This document shows positions 17,543 through 27,422 of a DNA stretch of 64,000 nt, piece after piece. Location: positions 1,674,001-1,738,000 of the forward strand of contig CAWIKL010000001.1 in assembly GCA_963836665.1 (NCBI GenBank), written 5' to 3'. A program made the translations under genes and the position numbers. This DNA comes from JAICSD01 sp963836665. Its GTDB lineage: Bacteria; Acidobacteriota; Vicinamibacteria; Vicinamibacterales; 2-12-FULL-66-21. Position 1 is the stretch's first letter; the number at the start of each line of letters is the position of its first letter. Under the pieces are notes generated by a model that worked only from the letters and a program-made list of their open reading frames with translations, did no database searches and was not told where the DNA came from.

Positions 17543-17931
17543 CGGATTCCTCTCATCAGCATGATGACGCCGCTCAGGATCACGACCAGCGGCCACGAGT
17601 TGTGATAGTCGAGGCCCCACAGATGGATTTGGGACACCAGCATCCACACGCCGAGGCCAATCAGCCAGATGCCGGTGGTCATGCCGCCGCGGCGCACGTG
17701 CTGCGGGCCGGCGCTCCGCCAGCGGTAGCCGCAGGCCATGCCCCCCTTTTCGACGATCGTCATCGCGCCGATTGTGATCAGTACGAGCGGCCCGATCAGC
17801 TGCCCGTACGAGACGTGGAGGAGGCCGCTGCGATCGAGCAGCAAGGTCCCGCCGAGCGCGAGCAGCACGGCGCCGAAGACGATCGCCGATGCGCTCATCC
17901 CGCCGTTGCCGGTTTCGGCGTCGGTTTCCAT
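17539..17931 (-). CDS. DUF5668/LiaI-like four-helix membrane protein
   Basis: A 130-residue protein made almost only of four hydrophobic segments (about 15-33, 43-60, 84-100 and 108-126), like the N-terminal half of the LiaF-like neighbour. ATGA overlap with that neighbour shows translational coupling. No catalytic motif is visible. It is probably part of the envelope-sensing operon with LytS/LytTR. Confidence 0.8.
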   Translation of the reverse strand: METDAETGNGGMSASAIVFGAVLLALGGTLLLDRSGLLHVSYGQLIGPLVLITIGAMTIVEKGGMACGYRWRSAGPQHVRRGGMTTGIWLIGLGVWMLVSQIHLWGLDYHNSWPLVVILSGVIMLMRGIR

Positions 17932-17941
17932 CTTTGGTTCC

Positions 17942-18151
17942 TCAGAGATACCGCAGGAGCGCCTGCAGCCAGCCCGCCACTTCGCGGGCGACAGCGGAGG
18001 CGACCATCCCGTAGTCGTGCTGGGCGAGTGCCGCCGCGGCCGTTTCCGGCTGTGTCAGCACCAGCGACATGATGGCGGCGGCCACCGCTACCGAGAGGAT
18101 CGCCAGCACGGCGTTCACCTGGAGGGCAGTTCTGCTGGTCAATGCAGCCAT
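17942..18151 (-). CDS. Small single-helix membrane protein, unknown
   Basis: A 69-residue protein with one clear transmembrane segment (LQVNAVLAILSVAVAAAIMSLVL) and a short amphipathic tail. It has a good ribosome site (AAAGGAAG, spacing about 8), lies 10 bp before the DUF5668 gene and appears to be the first gene of the LytTR operon. I do not recognise a family. A TAATCT box lies about 20 nt upstream of its ATG at 18178-18173. Confidence 0.65.
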   Translation of the reverse strand: MAALTSRTALQVNAVLAILSVAVAAAIMSLVLTQPETAAAALAQHDYGMVASAVAREVAGWLQALLRYL

Positions 18152-18307
18152 CGCGTTCTTCCTTTCACGACCAGATTACGGACGGCGGCAGGCTGGCGCC
18201 CGGCCTTTCCGGCGAATCCCTCCTGCCGGGCGGCGAATGACGCCGGAGGGCTGGTGTGTCAAAACGGATCACAAAAGGCCGAACAGTCGAGCTAGAATGC
18301 CGCGCCA

Positions 18308-19333
18308 ATGAAAAGCTTCAAGAAGATTGCACTGATTGCCGTCTCGATCGTAGTCGTGGTCGCAGGGGCGGGACTGCCGGCCATCGTCGGTATCCGGCCA
18401 TTCGTCGGCGCGAAGAAGCGCGCCTTGACCAGCCGGACGTTCGAGCGCACGCCGGCGCGACTGGCGCGCGGCACGTATCTGGTGACCAGCGCCCACCCGC
18501 CGTGCGCGCTGTGTCATTCACCGATGGAGACGACCGGCGGGGGGCTCAAGGTGAGGGACGGCATGTGGCTGGCCGGACGCAACTGGGAGCCTGACGGCGT
18601 CCCGTTCGTCAGCGCGCCGAACCTGACGTCGGATCCCGAGACCGGGATTGGCACGTGGACCGACGACCAGCTCGCGCGCGCGATTCGCGAGGGTATCGGC
18701 CACGACGGCCGGACGCTCTTCCCGATCATGCCCTACGAACGGTTCCGCAACATGTCGGACGAGGATCTCGCGTCGATCATCGTCTACTTGCGTTCGCTGC
18801 CGCCGGTGCGCAACCCGCTGGCAAAGTCGGCGGTGCCGTTCCCGATCAAGTACCTGATCAACTCGGCGCCGCAGCCCGTCGAGGCGCCCGTCACGGCCGA
18901 CCTCTCGACGCCAGAAAAGCGCGGGCACTATGACGTCGAAGTGCTGGCGGTGTGCGGGGAATGCCACACGTCGATGGACGACCAAGGTAATCGTGTGCCC
19001 AATATGGAATTCGCGGGAGGCACCGCGCTGCACTTCGGCGAGCGCAAGGTGATCTTCTCGGCCAACCTCACGCCGGCCGCCAATGGGATTCCCTACTACA
19101 CGGAGGATCTCTTCATCGAGGCGATCCGGACGGGCAAGGTGCGTTCACGACCACTCGACGAGATGATGCCGACGCACTACTTCCGGAACATGACCAACCA
19201 GGATCTCAAGGACATCTTCGCCTACTTGAAAACGCTCAAGCCGGTCGATCACTACGTGGACAATTCACTGCCACCGACGAAATGCGCGAAATGCGGATTG
19301 GTGCACGGAGGCGGGGAACGGAACAAGGTTTGA
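18308..19333 (+). CDS. Di-haem cytochrome c, membrane-anchored
   Basis: A 341-residue periplasmic electron-transfer protein. An uncleaved or slow signal anchor lies at residues 6-28. Two haem c sites are visible: Cys66-x2-Cys69-His70 (CALCH) and CGECH near residue 216. Each is followed by a domain of about 120 residues with repeated YLRSLPPV/YLKTLKPV-like ends, typical of a tandem class-I cytochrome (mono-haem module repeated). A third Cys pair near the C-terminus (CAKCG) lacks the His and is not a haem site. The partner oxidase or dehydrogenase is not encoded next to it. Confidence 0.9.
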   Translation: MKSFKKIALIAVSIVVVVAGAGLPAIVGIRPFVGAKKRALTSRTFERTPARLARGTYLVTSAHPPCALCHSPMETTGGGLKVRDGMWLAGRNWEPDGVPFVSAPNLTSDPETGIGTWTDDQLARAIREGIGHDGRTLFPIMPYERFRNMSDEDLASIIVYLRSLPPVRNPLAKSAVPFPIKYLINSAPQPVEAPVTADLSTPEKRGHYDVEVLAVCGECHTSMDDQGNRVPNMEFAGGTALHFGERKVIFSANLTPAANGIPYYTEDLFIEAIRTGKVRSRPLDEMMPTHYFRNMTNQDLKDIFAYLKTLKPVDHYVDNSLPPTKCAKCGLVHGGGERNKV

Positions 19334-19336
19334 GAG

Positions 19337-19894
19337 TTATTTGTCCAGTCCGGCGGCGCGCCGCGCCCGTTCGAGCGCGGCGAGCGCGTCCAGCACTTCC
19401 TTGCGCGCGGCTTCGCGCGCGGCTTCCCCCTTGGCGTCGCTGAAGTGCTTGATCGCCGACTTCAGCGCCCAGCTCTCCATCAGGGTCAGGGCCGATTCGG
19501 CGAGGAGATACTTGCCGGTGAAGCCGGCGTAGGGCTGCGCCAGCTTCGGCGTGGCCATCTCCATGAACTCCTGATGGGTCATGCCGCCATACGGGGTCGG
19601 GCCAATCCAGAACTTTTCGCCGAGGACGTCCTCGATCGTCGGCTTGCGGCCGAAGATCTCCAGACGGAAGACCGGGTGCTGTTCCTTGAGGTCGATCGGC
19701 GGCGGCCCGTTCAAGGCGCGTTGGATCCGGCCGATCGAGACTGGCAGGTCGTCGATCGACTCCGTGCTGGACTGTTCGGTGGCGCTGGAGGTGGTGGGAA
19801 TCGCTGGAGCCGCGGGGGGCGCCGGGACGGCAGGCGGCGCGGCGGTCGTCTGCATCGCGACCACGAACGAACACACCAGCAGCGTTGCCGCCAT
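19337..19894 (-). CDS. Secreted protein of unknown function
   Basis: A 185-residue protein from the ATG at 19894, chosen because it begins a signal-like segment (MAATLLVCSFVVAMQT). A Pro/Ala-rich spacer follows, then a region ending in an alanine-rich helix with many charged residues (FSDAKGEAAREAARKEVLDAL). An earlier ATG at 20020 would add an Arg-rich stretch with no signal. No known family was recognised. It is convergent with the cytochrome gene (3 bp apart), but nothing ties their functions. Confidence 0.65.
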   Translation of the reverse strand: MAATLLVCSFVVAMQTTAAPPAVPAPPAAPAIPTTSSATEQSSTESIDDLPVSIGRIQRALNGPPPIDLKEQHPVFRLEIFGRKPTIEDVLGEKFWIGPTPYGGMTHQEFMEMATPKLAQPYAGFTGKYLLAESALTLMESWALKSAIKHFSDAKGEAAREAARKEVLDALAALERARRAAGLDK

Positions 19895-20067
19895 GACAAT
19901 TTGACGCCGCCAATCCCGATCCGGCCGTTTCGCCGCTGGGATTGCCGCCGTCCGGAATCGGACATCCCGAACAGTGCGGCTGATTCCACTGTACGCCGGA
20001 AGCACCATCGTGGCAAACACTTACACCGGCGGTGGGGCCGGGCATAGACTTCGCTGAGCAGGCAGAT

Positions 20068-22458
20068 ATGCTTCAGGATCTTCGCTACGCCGTTCGCGGC
20101 ATGTTGAGAGCGCGCGGCGTCACCGTGGTGGCGCTGGCCACGCTGGCGCTCGGTATCGGCGTCAACACGGCGATCTTCTCCGTCATCGACGGCGTGCTTC
20201 TGCGTCCGCTGCCCTACGCCGATCCCGGCCGACTGGTGATGGTGTGGCAGGACCTGCGCGCACGCGGCGGGCCGGCGACGGAATGGACGGGACCGTCGCA
20301 GCAACTGGACTGGAAGGGCGACACCGACGTCTTCGAGAACCTGACGAGCGTGCGCGGCTGGAACGCGAGCCTCACCGGCGGCGAGCTGCCGGAAGCGCTG
20401 CAGGGTGAGCAGACAACGTATGAGTACTTCGACGTCCTCGGAGTGCAGCCGGCGCTCGGCCGCGGCTTCCGTGACGCCGACGACCTCCGCGGCGCACCGC
20501 GCGTCGTCGTGCTCAGTCACGACCTGTGGATGCGGCGCTTTGGCGGCGATGGCTCCATCTTGGGCCGCGACATCGAAATCAATGGCGAGAGCCACGAGGT
20601 CATCGGCATCATGCCGGCGGGCTTCCGCCCCGCCTGGATCACGTCCGCGCAGCTCTGGCGGCCGATGCAGATGGCGCGGGTCAATCCCTCGCGGAACACG
20701 GCGATGAACCACACCATCGGCCGGGTACGGGGCGGCGTGACGATCGAGCAGGCGCGCGCCGGCCTGGCGACGCTCGCGCGTCGTCTCGAGCTGCAGTATC
20801 CAGAGTCCGACGGAAAGAAAGGGATCAATCCGGTCCTGCTGCAGGCGCAACTGACGACGAGCATCCGCACGCCGCTCCTGATGTTGCAGGGCGCCGTGGT
20901 CTTCGTGCTGCTGATCGCGTGCGTCAACGTCGCCAACCTGCTGCTCTCGCGCGCGTCCGGCCGGACGCGGGAGATCGCGGTGCGGCGCGCGCTCGGCGCC
21001 GATCGCCGGCGCATCGTCCGTCAGCTGTTGACCGAGAGCGTGCTCCTGGCGCTGTGCGGCGGCGGGCTCGGGGCGCTGGTCGGCGTGTGGGGGGTGACGG
21101 CGCTCAAGAGCCTGGCGCCCGCGGGAACGCCGCGCATTGGCGAAGTCGGCGTCGACGGGCGCGTGCTCGCGTTCGCGGCGGCGCTGTCGGTGGTCACGGG
21201 CATCGTCTTCGGGCTCGTCCCCGCGCTCCATGCCGCGCGCGATCGGGTAGCTGGCGCGCTCAAGCATGGAGCACGGGGCGAGACCGGGGACGGCGGCGGG
21301 CGGGCGCGGCGGCTGCTGATCGTCGCCGAGCTGGCACTGGCGCTGGCCCTGCTCGTCGGCGGCGGACTGCTCCTGCGCTCATTCGCCGCGCTGCAGGACG
21401 CGACACTCGGCTTCAATCCGGATCATCTCCTTGCCGGTTTCGTGGTGCCGCCGCAGACGACCTATCGCACCGATACGCAGCGCCTGGCCTTCTATGACGC
21501 CGTGATCGCCCGGGCGGCGGCATTGCCAGGTGTTCGCACCGCGGCGCTCTCCTCGGTGGTACCGCTCGGCGGCGACAGCGACACCGATTTCGAGATCGAG
21601 GGGCGACCGAAACCGACGCGCAGCTCGGATGCGCTCGTCACCTGGTATCGCGTCGTCAGCGCGAACTACTTCGCCGCGATGGAGATTCCGCTCAAGCGCG
21701 GACGGTTGTTCCAAGATCGCGAGGCCGAGCGCACGATCGTGGTCAACGAGTCGATGGCGAGGCGCTACTGGCCTGGCGAGGAGGCGATCGGCCGGCGGGT
21801 CCGCTTCGGCGACACTCCGTGGTTCACCATCGTCGGGATCGTGGCGGACGTGCGGGTGCGCGGCGCGCGGACGCCGAGCACCGTCGAGACGTACATCCCC
21901 TACTGGCACAATCCTGAGCCCGGCACCAACGTCGTGCTGAAGACCGCTGGCGATCCGGAGGCGCTCACCGAGCCGCTCAGGCGCGCGGTGAAGGACGTGG
22001 ACGGACAGGTCGCGGTCGCTGGCGTCGCGAGCATGGAGCAGACGATCGCCGACTCGAACGGCAGTCCGCGGCTAATCGCCACGCTGGTGGCGATCTTCGC
22101 CGGGCTCGCGCTCGCCTTGGCGGCCGTGGGCATTTACGGGGTGATGTCCTACGCGGTATCGCAGCGGACGCAGGAAATCGGCGTGCGGCTCGCGCTGGGG
22201 GCCGCCGAGCGGCACATCTTCGCACTCGTGGTTGGCGAGAGCTTGAGACTGGCAGCGGCCGGGCTGGCGATCGGACTGGTGCTGGCACTCGCCGTCGGGC
22301 GAGCGCTGAAGACGCTACTCTTCGGGGTCGGCGGCGCAGATCCCGTGACATTCGCCGCGACGGCGGTGCTGCTTGCCGGGGTCGCCTGCGTCGCGGCGTT
22401 CGTGCCCGCGCGGCGGGCGATGCGCGTCGAACCGATGTCGGCGCTGCGAGTTGATTAA
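20068..22458 (+). CDS. ADOP-family ABC permease
   Basis: A 796-residue duplicated MacB-like permease without the PadR-type N-terminal cap. It starts MLQDLRYAVRGMLRARG, the usual short form. The first FtsX domain (REIAVRRALGADRRRIVRQLL) and the second (QRTQEIGVRLALGAAERHI) are both intact, and it closes with PARRAMRVEPMSALRVD. ATG at 20068 was chosen over codons at 20032, which add no recognisable sequence. A separate MacB-type ATPase gene begins 65 bp downstream and could energise this and other ADOP proteins. Confidence 0.93.
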   Translation: MLQDLRYAVRGMLRARGVTVVALATLALGIGVNTAIFSVIDGVLLRPLPYADPGRLVMVWQDLRARGGPATEWTGPSQQLDWKGDTDVFENLTSVRGWNASLTGGELPEALQGEQTTYEYFDVLGVQPALGRGFRDADDLRGAPRVVVLSHDLWMRRFGGDGSILGRDIEINGESHEVIGIMPAGFRPAWITSAQLWRPMQMARVNPSRNTAMNHTIGRVRGGVTIEQARAGLATLARRLELQYPESDGKKGINPVLLQAQLTTSIRTPLLMLQGAVVFVLLIACVNVANLLLSRASGRTREIAVRRALGADRRRIVRQLLTESVLLALCGGGLGALVGVWGVTALKSLAPAGTPRIGEVGVDGRVLAFAAALSVVTGIVFGLVPALHAARDRVAGALKHGARGETGDGGGRARRLLIVAELALALALLVGGGLLLRSFAALQDATLGFNPDHLLAGFVVPPQTTYRTDTQRLAFYDAVIARAAALPGVRTAALSSVVPLGGDSDTDFEIEGRPKPTRSSDALVTWYRVVSANYFAAMEIPLKRGRLFQDREAERTIVVNESMARRYWPGEEAIGRRVRFGDTPWFTIVGIVADVRVRGARTPSTVETYIPYWHNPEPGTNVVLKTAGDPEALTEPLRRAVKDVDGQVAVAGVASMEQTIADSNGSPRLIATLVAIFAGLALALAAVGIYGVMSYAVSQRTQEIGVRLALGAAERHIFALVVGESLRLAAAGLAIGLVLALAVGRALKTLLFGVGGADPVTFAATAVLLAGVACVAAFVPARRAMRVEPMSALRVD

Positions 22459-22523
22459 TCGGGGAATCGGGTAATCTAAGGAGCGAACCGCCCATCTTTT
22501 GCGGCCGTCTAACAGGTAACCCT

Positions 22524-23264
<741 letters not shown>

Positions 23265-23305
23265 GAGAAGAAGACAGAAGACAGAAAACAGAAGACGGAA
23301 GACAG
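23265..23305. repeat. Purine-rich tandem repeat (AGAAGACAG type)
   Basis: Four to five imperfect copies of a unit like AGAAGACAG directly follow the ATPase stop codon. It is one more member of the short intergenic repeat class and separates the ATPase from the next permease. Confidence 0.7.
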
Positions 23306-23355
23306 CGGTCAACCTTTGGCGGGCCGACCGCATCTAAGTTCGCGGAGAGATCCGC

Positions 23356-25761
23356 ATGGACGACGTCCGTTTCGCGCTGCGTCAGCTGCGCAAGAGTCCC
23401 GGTTTCACGATCACCGCCGTCTGCACGCTGGCGCTCGGCTTCTGCGCCAGCCTGGCGATTTTCGCGTTCGCCGACGCCGCGTTCCTGCGGCCGCTGCCGT
23501 TCCGCGATCCGGGCCGGCTCGTCGGCGTCTACGAAACGGTCCCGATGTTTCCGCGGTCGAACCTCTCCCACCTCGACTATCTCGACTGGAAACGGCTGAA
23601 TTCCGTGTTTTCGTCGCTGGCGGCGTACCAGGGTAGCGGCGCGACGCTGACGACGGCCGCTGGAGCGCAGCTGGTGCCGGCGGCACGCGTCAGCGCCGAC
23701 TTCTTCCGGACGCTCGGTGTCGCGCCTGCTCTCGGCCGCGACTTCCGCGACGGTGAAGACCACACCGGCGCCGACAAGACGGTGGTGCTGTCATATGACG
23801 CGTGGCAGTCGCGCTTCGGGGGGCGCGCCGACGTAATCGGCACGGCGGTAACACTCAACGAAGCGCCGTATGTCGTCGTCGGCGTCATGGCGCGCGACTT
23901 TACGTTCGCGCCGGTCGAGCCGGTCGATTTCTGGGTGCCGTTGCAAGCCTCGCCGAAGGGCTGCGATTCGCGCCGCAGCTGCCACAACCTCTATGGCGTC
24001 GCGCGCCTCGCAGACGGGGCCACGATCGCCGGCGCCGCGGCGAACATGAAGAGCATCGCCTCAGCCCTCGAGCAGCAGTACCCCGACTCGAATCGCGGCC
24101 AGGGCAGCACCGTCGTGGCCCTCGGCGAGGTCATCGTCGGACCGGTGCGCCCGATCCTCGGCGCCCTCGCCGCCGGGGCGGCGCTGCTGCTCGTCATCGC
24201 GGCGGTCAACGTCGCGGGCCTGCTGATCGTCCGCGCCGACGGACGCCGTCGGGAGATCGCGGTGCGGTCGGCGCTCGGCGCCTCGCGGCGCCGTATCGTC
24301 CGGCAGTTCGTCGTCGAGGGGACCGTCCTGGTCTCCGCCGGCGCCGCGCTCGGGATCGCCGCGGGGGGCGCCGGCGTCCGCCTGCTCCTGGCGCTGGTGC
24401 CGCCCGAACTGCTCGCACGTGTGCCGTTCCTACGCGACGCGGCGCTGGGCGCGCACGTCTGGATCGCGGCCGCGGCGATCGCGGCGTGCGCGGTGACGCT
24501 CTTCGCGGTCACGCCGCTGCTGCGGCTGCCCTTGACCGGAAGCGACGCGCTCGGCGAAGGGGCGCGCGGGTCGGCGGGTCGAACGTGGAGCCGCGCCGGC
24601 CGGACGATGGTGATGGTCGAACTGGCGCTGGCCACCGTACTGCTGACCGGCGGCGTCCTGCTCACACGCAGCCTGGTCGGCCTGCTGCGCGTGGACGTGG
24701 GCATGGACACGGCCCACGTCGCCTTGATCGGGGTCGACGTGCCGCGGCGCTACGACGCAAACGCGGCGCTCATCGCACTGCAGCAGCGCGTGGTCGAGCG
24801 CGTTCGCGCGCTACCCGGCGTGGAAGCGGTCGGCACGACGAGCACGCGGCCGCTGCAGGGGGGAAACACGAACTGGATCCGCGTCGACGGCCGGCCGTAC
24901 CATGGCGAGCACAACGAAGTGAACAGCCGCGAAATCGACGCCGGTTATTTCACGGCGATTCGCGCGCGGATCGCCCGCGGCCGCGGCATCGCGGCCCACG
25001 ATGACGCCTCTCAGCCGCGCGTGGTCGTCGTCAACCAGGCATTCGTCCGCACCTACTTCTCGAACGAAGACCCGATCGGACGCAAGCTGCTCTACGCCCC
25101 GACCTCGACGACCCCACCGCTAGAGATCGTCGGCGTCGTCGAGGACATCAAGGAGAATCCGCTCGACGCGATCACGCCGCCGACAATGTATACGGCGTTT
25201 GCCCAGGATCCCGACAACGGATTCTGGCTCTTCGTGCGGACGTCGCAGGCAGAGGACGCGATCCTGCCGGCACTCACCGCCGCGGTGCACGGTCTCGATC
25301 CGGATCTCGCGACCTTTGGCGGCAATCGGCTGGCACGGCTGATTGACGGATCGGTTCCAGCCTACATCCGCCGGTCCGGCGCGTGGCTGGTCGGGAGCTT
25401 CGCCGCATGTGCATGGCTGCTGGGCGTGATCGGCCTCTACGGCGTCGTGGCTTATTCGGTCGGCCGCCGGACGCGCGAAATCGGCGTGCGCATGGCGCTC
25501 GGCGCGCAGCGCGGCGCGGTGGCTCGCTTGATCATCGGCGATGCGGGGCAGGTCATCGCCGTCGGCCTGCTGCTGGGCACCGCCGCCGCGGCGGGGGCCG
25601 CGACGCTCGCGCGCGGACTGCTGTTCGGCGTGACGGCCTGGGATCCGACAACGCTGGGCGGGGTGGCCGTTGCCCTCGGCGCCTCGGCACTGATCGCAAG
25701 CTACGTCCCGGCGCGGCGGGCGGCGGCGTTGAATCCGGTCGAAGCACTGCGGAGGGAGTAG
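23356..25761 (+). CDS. ADOP-family ABC permease
   Basis: An 801-residue duplicated permease, opening MDDVRFALRQLRKSPGFTIT. The first FtsX-like domain has REIAVRSALGASRRRIVRQF and the second GRRTREIGVRMALGAQRGAV, ending PARRAAALNPVEALRRE. It has the same architecture as the other copies in the window, but the proteins differ substantially, so they are old paralogues rather than recent duplicates. A heptamer repeat and a strong terminator lie downstream. Confidence 0.93.
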   Translation: MDDVRFALRQLRKSPGFTITAVCTLALGFCASLAIFAFADAAFLRPLPFRDPGRLVGVYETVPMFPRSNLSHLDYLDWKRLNSVFSSLAAYQGSGATLTTAAGAQLVPAARVSADFFRTLGVAPALGRDFRDGEDHTGADKTVVLSYDAWQSRFGGRADVIGTAVTLNEAPYVVVGVMARDFTFAPVEPVDFWVPLQASPKGCDSRRSCHNLYGVARLADGATIAGAAANMKSIASALEQQYPDSNRGQGSTVVALGEVIVGPVRPILGALAAGAALLLVIAAVNVAGLLIVRADGRRREIAVRSALGASRRRIVRQFVVEGTVLVSAGAALGIAAGGAGVRLLLALVPPELLARVPFLRDAALGAHVWIAAAAIAACAVTLFAVTPLLRLPLTGSDALGEGARGSAGRTWSRAGRTMVMVELALATVLLTGGVLLTRSLVGLLRVDVGMDTAHVALIGVDVPRRYDANAALIALQQRVVERVRALPGVEAVGTTSTRPLQGGNTNWIRVDGRPYHGEHNEVNSREIDAGYFTAIRARIARGRGIAAHDDASQPRVVVVNQAFVRTYFSNEDPIGRKLLYAPTSTTPPLEIVGVVEDIKENPLDAITPPTMYTAFAQDPDNGFWLFVRTSQAEDAILPALTAAVHGLDPDLATFGGNRLARLIDGSVPAYIRRSGAWLVGSFAACAWLLGVIGLYGVVAYSVGRRTREIGVRMALGAQRGAVARLIIGDAGQVIAVGLLLGTAAAAGAATLARGLLFGVTAWDPTTLGGVAVALGASALIASYVPARRAAALNPVEALRRE

Positions 25762-25806
25762 CAGACTGCCGACTGCAGAGTGCAGATTGAAGAGTAACGA
25801 ATTGAC

Positions 25807-25902
25807 GATGGGCGATGGGCAATGGGCGATGGGCAATGGGCGATGGGCGATGGGCGATGGGCGATGGGCGATTGGCGATTGGCGATTGGCGATTGACGAT
25901 TA
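25807..25902. repeat. Heptamer tandem repeat GATGGGC grading into GATTGGC
   Basis: About 14 consecutive 7-bp units: GATGGGC (some AATGGGC) in the first two thirds, then GATTGGC. The period is strictly 7. There are no spacers, so this is not a CRISPR array. It lies between the ADOP stop and the terminator. Confidence 0.9.
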
Positions 25903-25962
25903 GTTGGCGAGTGCCGATTGGGCGAGGGGCGGTAGCAGTACGCGGTGCCGGATCGGGGTACG

Positions 25963-26004
25963 CGACGAAGGCCGGAGACGGGTGCTCCGGCCTTCGTCGT
26001 TTTT
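25963..26004 (+). terminator. Intrinsic terminator after the ADOP gene
   Basis: A 15-bp GC-rich stem (CGACGAAGGCCGGAG with its complement), 7-nt loop and a run of five T at 26000-26004. It ends transcripts of the plus-strand ABC block before the convergent RRM gene. Confidence 0.85.
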
Positions 26005-26058
26005 CGTCAACCGGCATTCGGCAATGACACGCCGAGTGTCACGGTTCAGTGAGGCGGT

Positions 26059-26439
26059 CTACCAGCGGGGCTCTCGCTTGCCACCGCCGCCGCCGTAGTC
26101 GCCGCCGCCACCACCACCACCGCCGCGATAGCCGCCACCGCCGCCGCGACCGCCGCCAGCTCCCCGTCCGCCGCCGAAGCCGCCTCCCTCGGGTTTCGGC
26201 CTCGCTTCGTTCACGACGAGCGCGCGTCCATCCATCTGGTGCTCGTGGAACTGTGTGATCGCCTTCTGCGCGTCGTCGTCGTTGGCCATTTCCACAAACG
26301 CAAACCCGCGCGCACGACCGGTCGCCATGTCCCGCATTACCCGGACGTTGTCCACCTTGCCGGCCCGTCCGAACAGCTCGGTGAGCTGATCCTCCGTCGC
26401 GGAATAGGGGAGGTTGCCGACGTAAAGTCTCCTGCCCAT
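26059..26439 (-). CDS. Glycine-rich RNA-binding protein (single RRM)
   Basis: A 126-residue protein with one RNA-recognition motif: RNP2 LYVGNL at residues 5-10 and RNP1 RGFAFVEM at about 44-51. A C-terminal tail of about 40 residues is nearly all Gly with Arg and Tyr. This is the cold-inducible Rbp type found in cyanobacteria and several soil phyla, thought to act on RNA structure under stress. ATG at 26439 follows an AGGAG site; upstream codons lack RRM sequence. The gene is monocistronic. Confidence 0.93.
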   Translation of the reverse strand: MGRRLYVGNLPYSATEDQLTELFGRAGKVDNVRVMRDMATGRARGFAFVEMANDDDAQKAITQFHEHQMDGRALVVNEARPKPEGGGFGGGRGAGGGRGGGGGYRGGGGGGGGDYGGGGGKREPRW

Positions 26440-26552
26440 GCTGTCTCTTACTCCTGCTGTCGCGCGGCTTCGGGTTGAGGGGCGGCTGGCCGCCGCGCTG
26501 CGGCGAGTCCCCACCAAGTGACGGTACGTAGCAGGATACGTGCCGCGCGCGG

Positions 26553-26558
26553 TACAGT
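26553..26558 (+). promoter_or_regulatory. -10 box TACAGT of the SCO1-like gene, leaderless arrangement
   Basis: TACAGT ends 6 nt before the GTG start at 26565, and there is no Shine-Dalgarno sequence. The spacing is the same as at the padR gene. Confidence 0.4.
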
Positions 26559-26564
26559 TACAAA

Positions 26565-27422
26565 GTGCGCGTTCTCGCCCTTCTCCTTTTTCCGCTGTTA
26601 CTGGCCGGTTGCGCGCGCAGCCAGGCTCGACAATACCCGCTCAAGGGACAGGTCCTCGCCATTCGCGACTCCCCTTCCTTTCCCGGCCGCGTCGAGCTGA
26701 CGGTCCGTCACGAGGACATCCCCGGCTTCATGCCGGCGATGACCATGGGCTATTTTCTCAAGGAAGGGACTCGGGCCGACGGCGTGACAGCCGGCGACCT
26801 GGTCACCGCAACCCTGGTCGTCAACGGCGGCGAACTCTATGTGCAGGATGTTCACAAGACCGGGCACGCGCCACTGCCGGCGGCAGCCAAGCCGGTCCGG
26901 ATCCTGGATGTGATGGCCGCCGGCGATGCCGTCCCGGACGATCCCCTGGTCGATCAGTCCGGGGTGACGCGGCGTCTGTCGGAATGGCACGGACGTGCCC
27001 TGGCCGTCACGTTCGTGTACACGCGATGTCCGGTACCGGACTTTTGTCCCTTAATGGATCGGCACTTTGCCGATCTGCAGCGCGCGATCGCGGGAGACAA
27101 GACGCTGCACGATCGGGTGCACCTCGTGTCGATCAGTTTCGACCCGAAGCACGACACGGCGGCGGTAATCAAGGCGCACGCGAAGGAACGCGGCGCCGAT
27201 CCGCGTGTGTGGAGCTATCTCACCGGCGAGCCCGCCGCCATCGATCACGTGACATCGCGCTTCGGCGTATCGGCGATCGAGGAACACGACACACCAGAGT
27301 CGATCACGCACAACCTGCGCACCGCGGTGATCGACGCGCAGGGCAAGCTGGTGACGATTTACAACGGCAACGACTGGACCGTCGACGGCCTGCTGCATGA
27401 TCTCCGCGCGCAGGTTCGTTGA
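26565..27422 (+). CDS. CusF-like/SCO1 copper-handling lipoprotein
   Basis: A 285-residue lipoprotein (lipobox LAGC, Cys15). Residues 24-100 resemble the CusF copper-binding fold, with the signature IPGFMPAMTM. Residues 115-285 are a SCO1/SenC thioredoxin-like domain. Its copper-binding cysteines are Cys155 and Cys161 in CPVPDFC, a CX5C spacing instead of the classic CX3C, together with His249 (SITHNL). SCO proteins deliver copper to the CuA site of cytochrome oxidase. A fused metal-donor domain is sensible for that, although no oxidase is encoded nearby. The GTG start is inferred. Confidence 0.88.
   Translation: MRVLALLLFPLLLAGCARSQARQYPLKGQVLAIRDSPSFPGRVELTVRHEDIPGFMPAMTMGYFLKEGTRADGVTAGDLVTATLVVNGGELYVQDVHKTGHAPLPAAAKPVRILDVMAAGDAVPDDPLVDQSGVTRRLSEWHGRALAVTFVYTRCPVPDFCPLMDRHFADLQRAIAGDKTLHDRVHLVSISFDPKHDTAAVIKAHAKERGADPRVWSYLTGEPAAIDHVTSRFGVSAIEEHDTPESITHNLRTAVIDAQGKLVTIYNGNDWTVDGLLHDLRAQVR

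Noticed and set aside
19260..19320. Third haem site in the cytochrome (CAKCG)
   Set aside because: The required His after the second Cys is missing, so only two haem c sites are called.
19711..21267. 518-codon minus-strand open frame opposite an ADOP gene
   Set aside because: It spans two genes and has no domain; it is the usual antisense shadow in high-GC DNA.
25807..25902. CRISPR-like array
   Set aside because: Units are 7 bp and contiguous, there are no spacers and no cas genes in the window.
27027..27047. Small insertion error in the SCO1 cysteine motif (CX5C)
   Set aside because: The frame is intact on both sides and the longer spacing is found in other members of this subfamily as I remember them.
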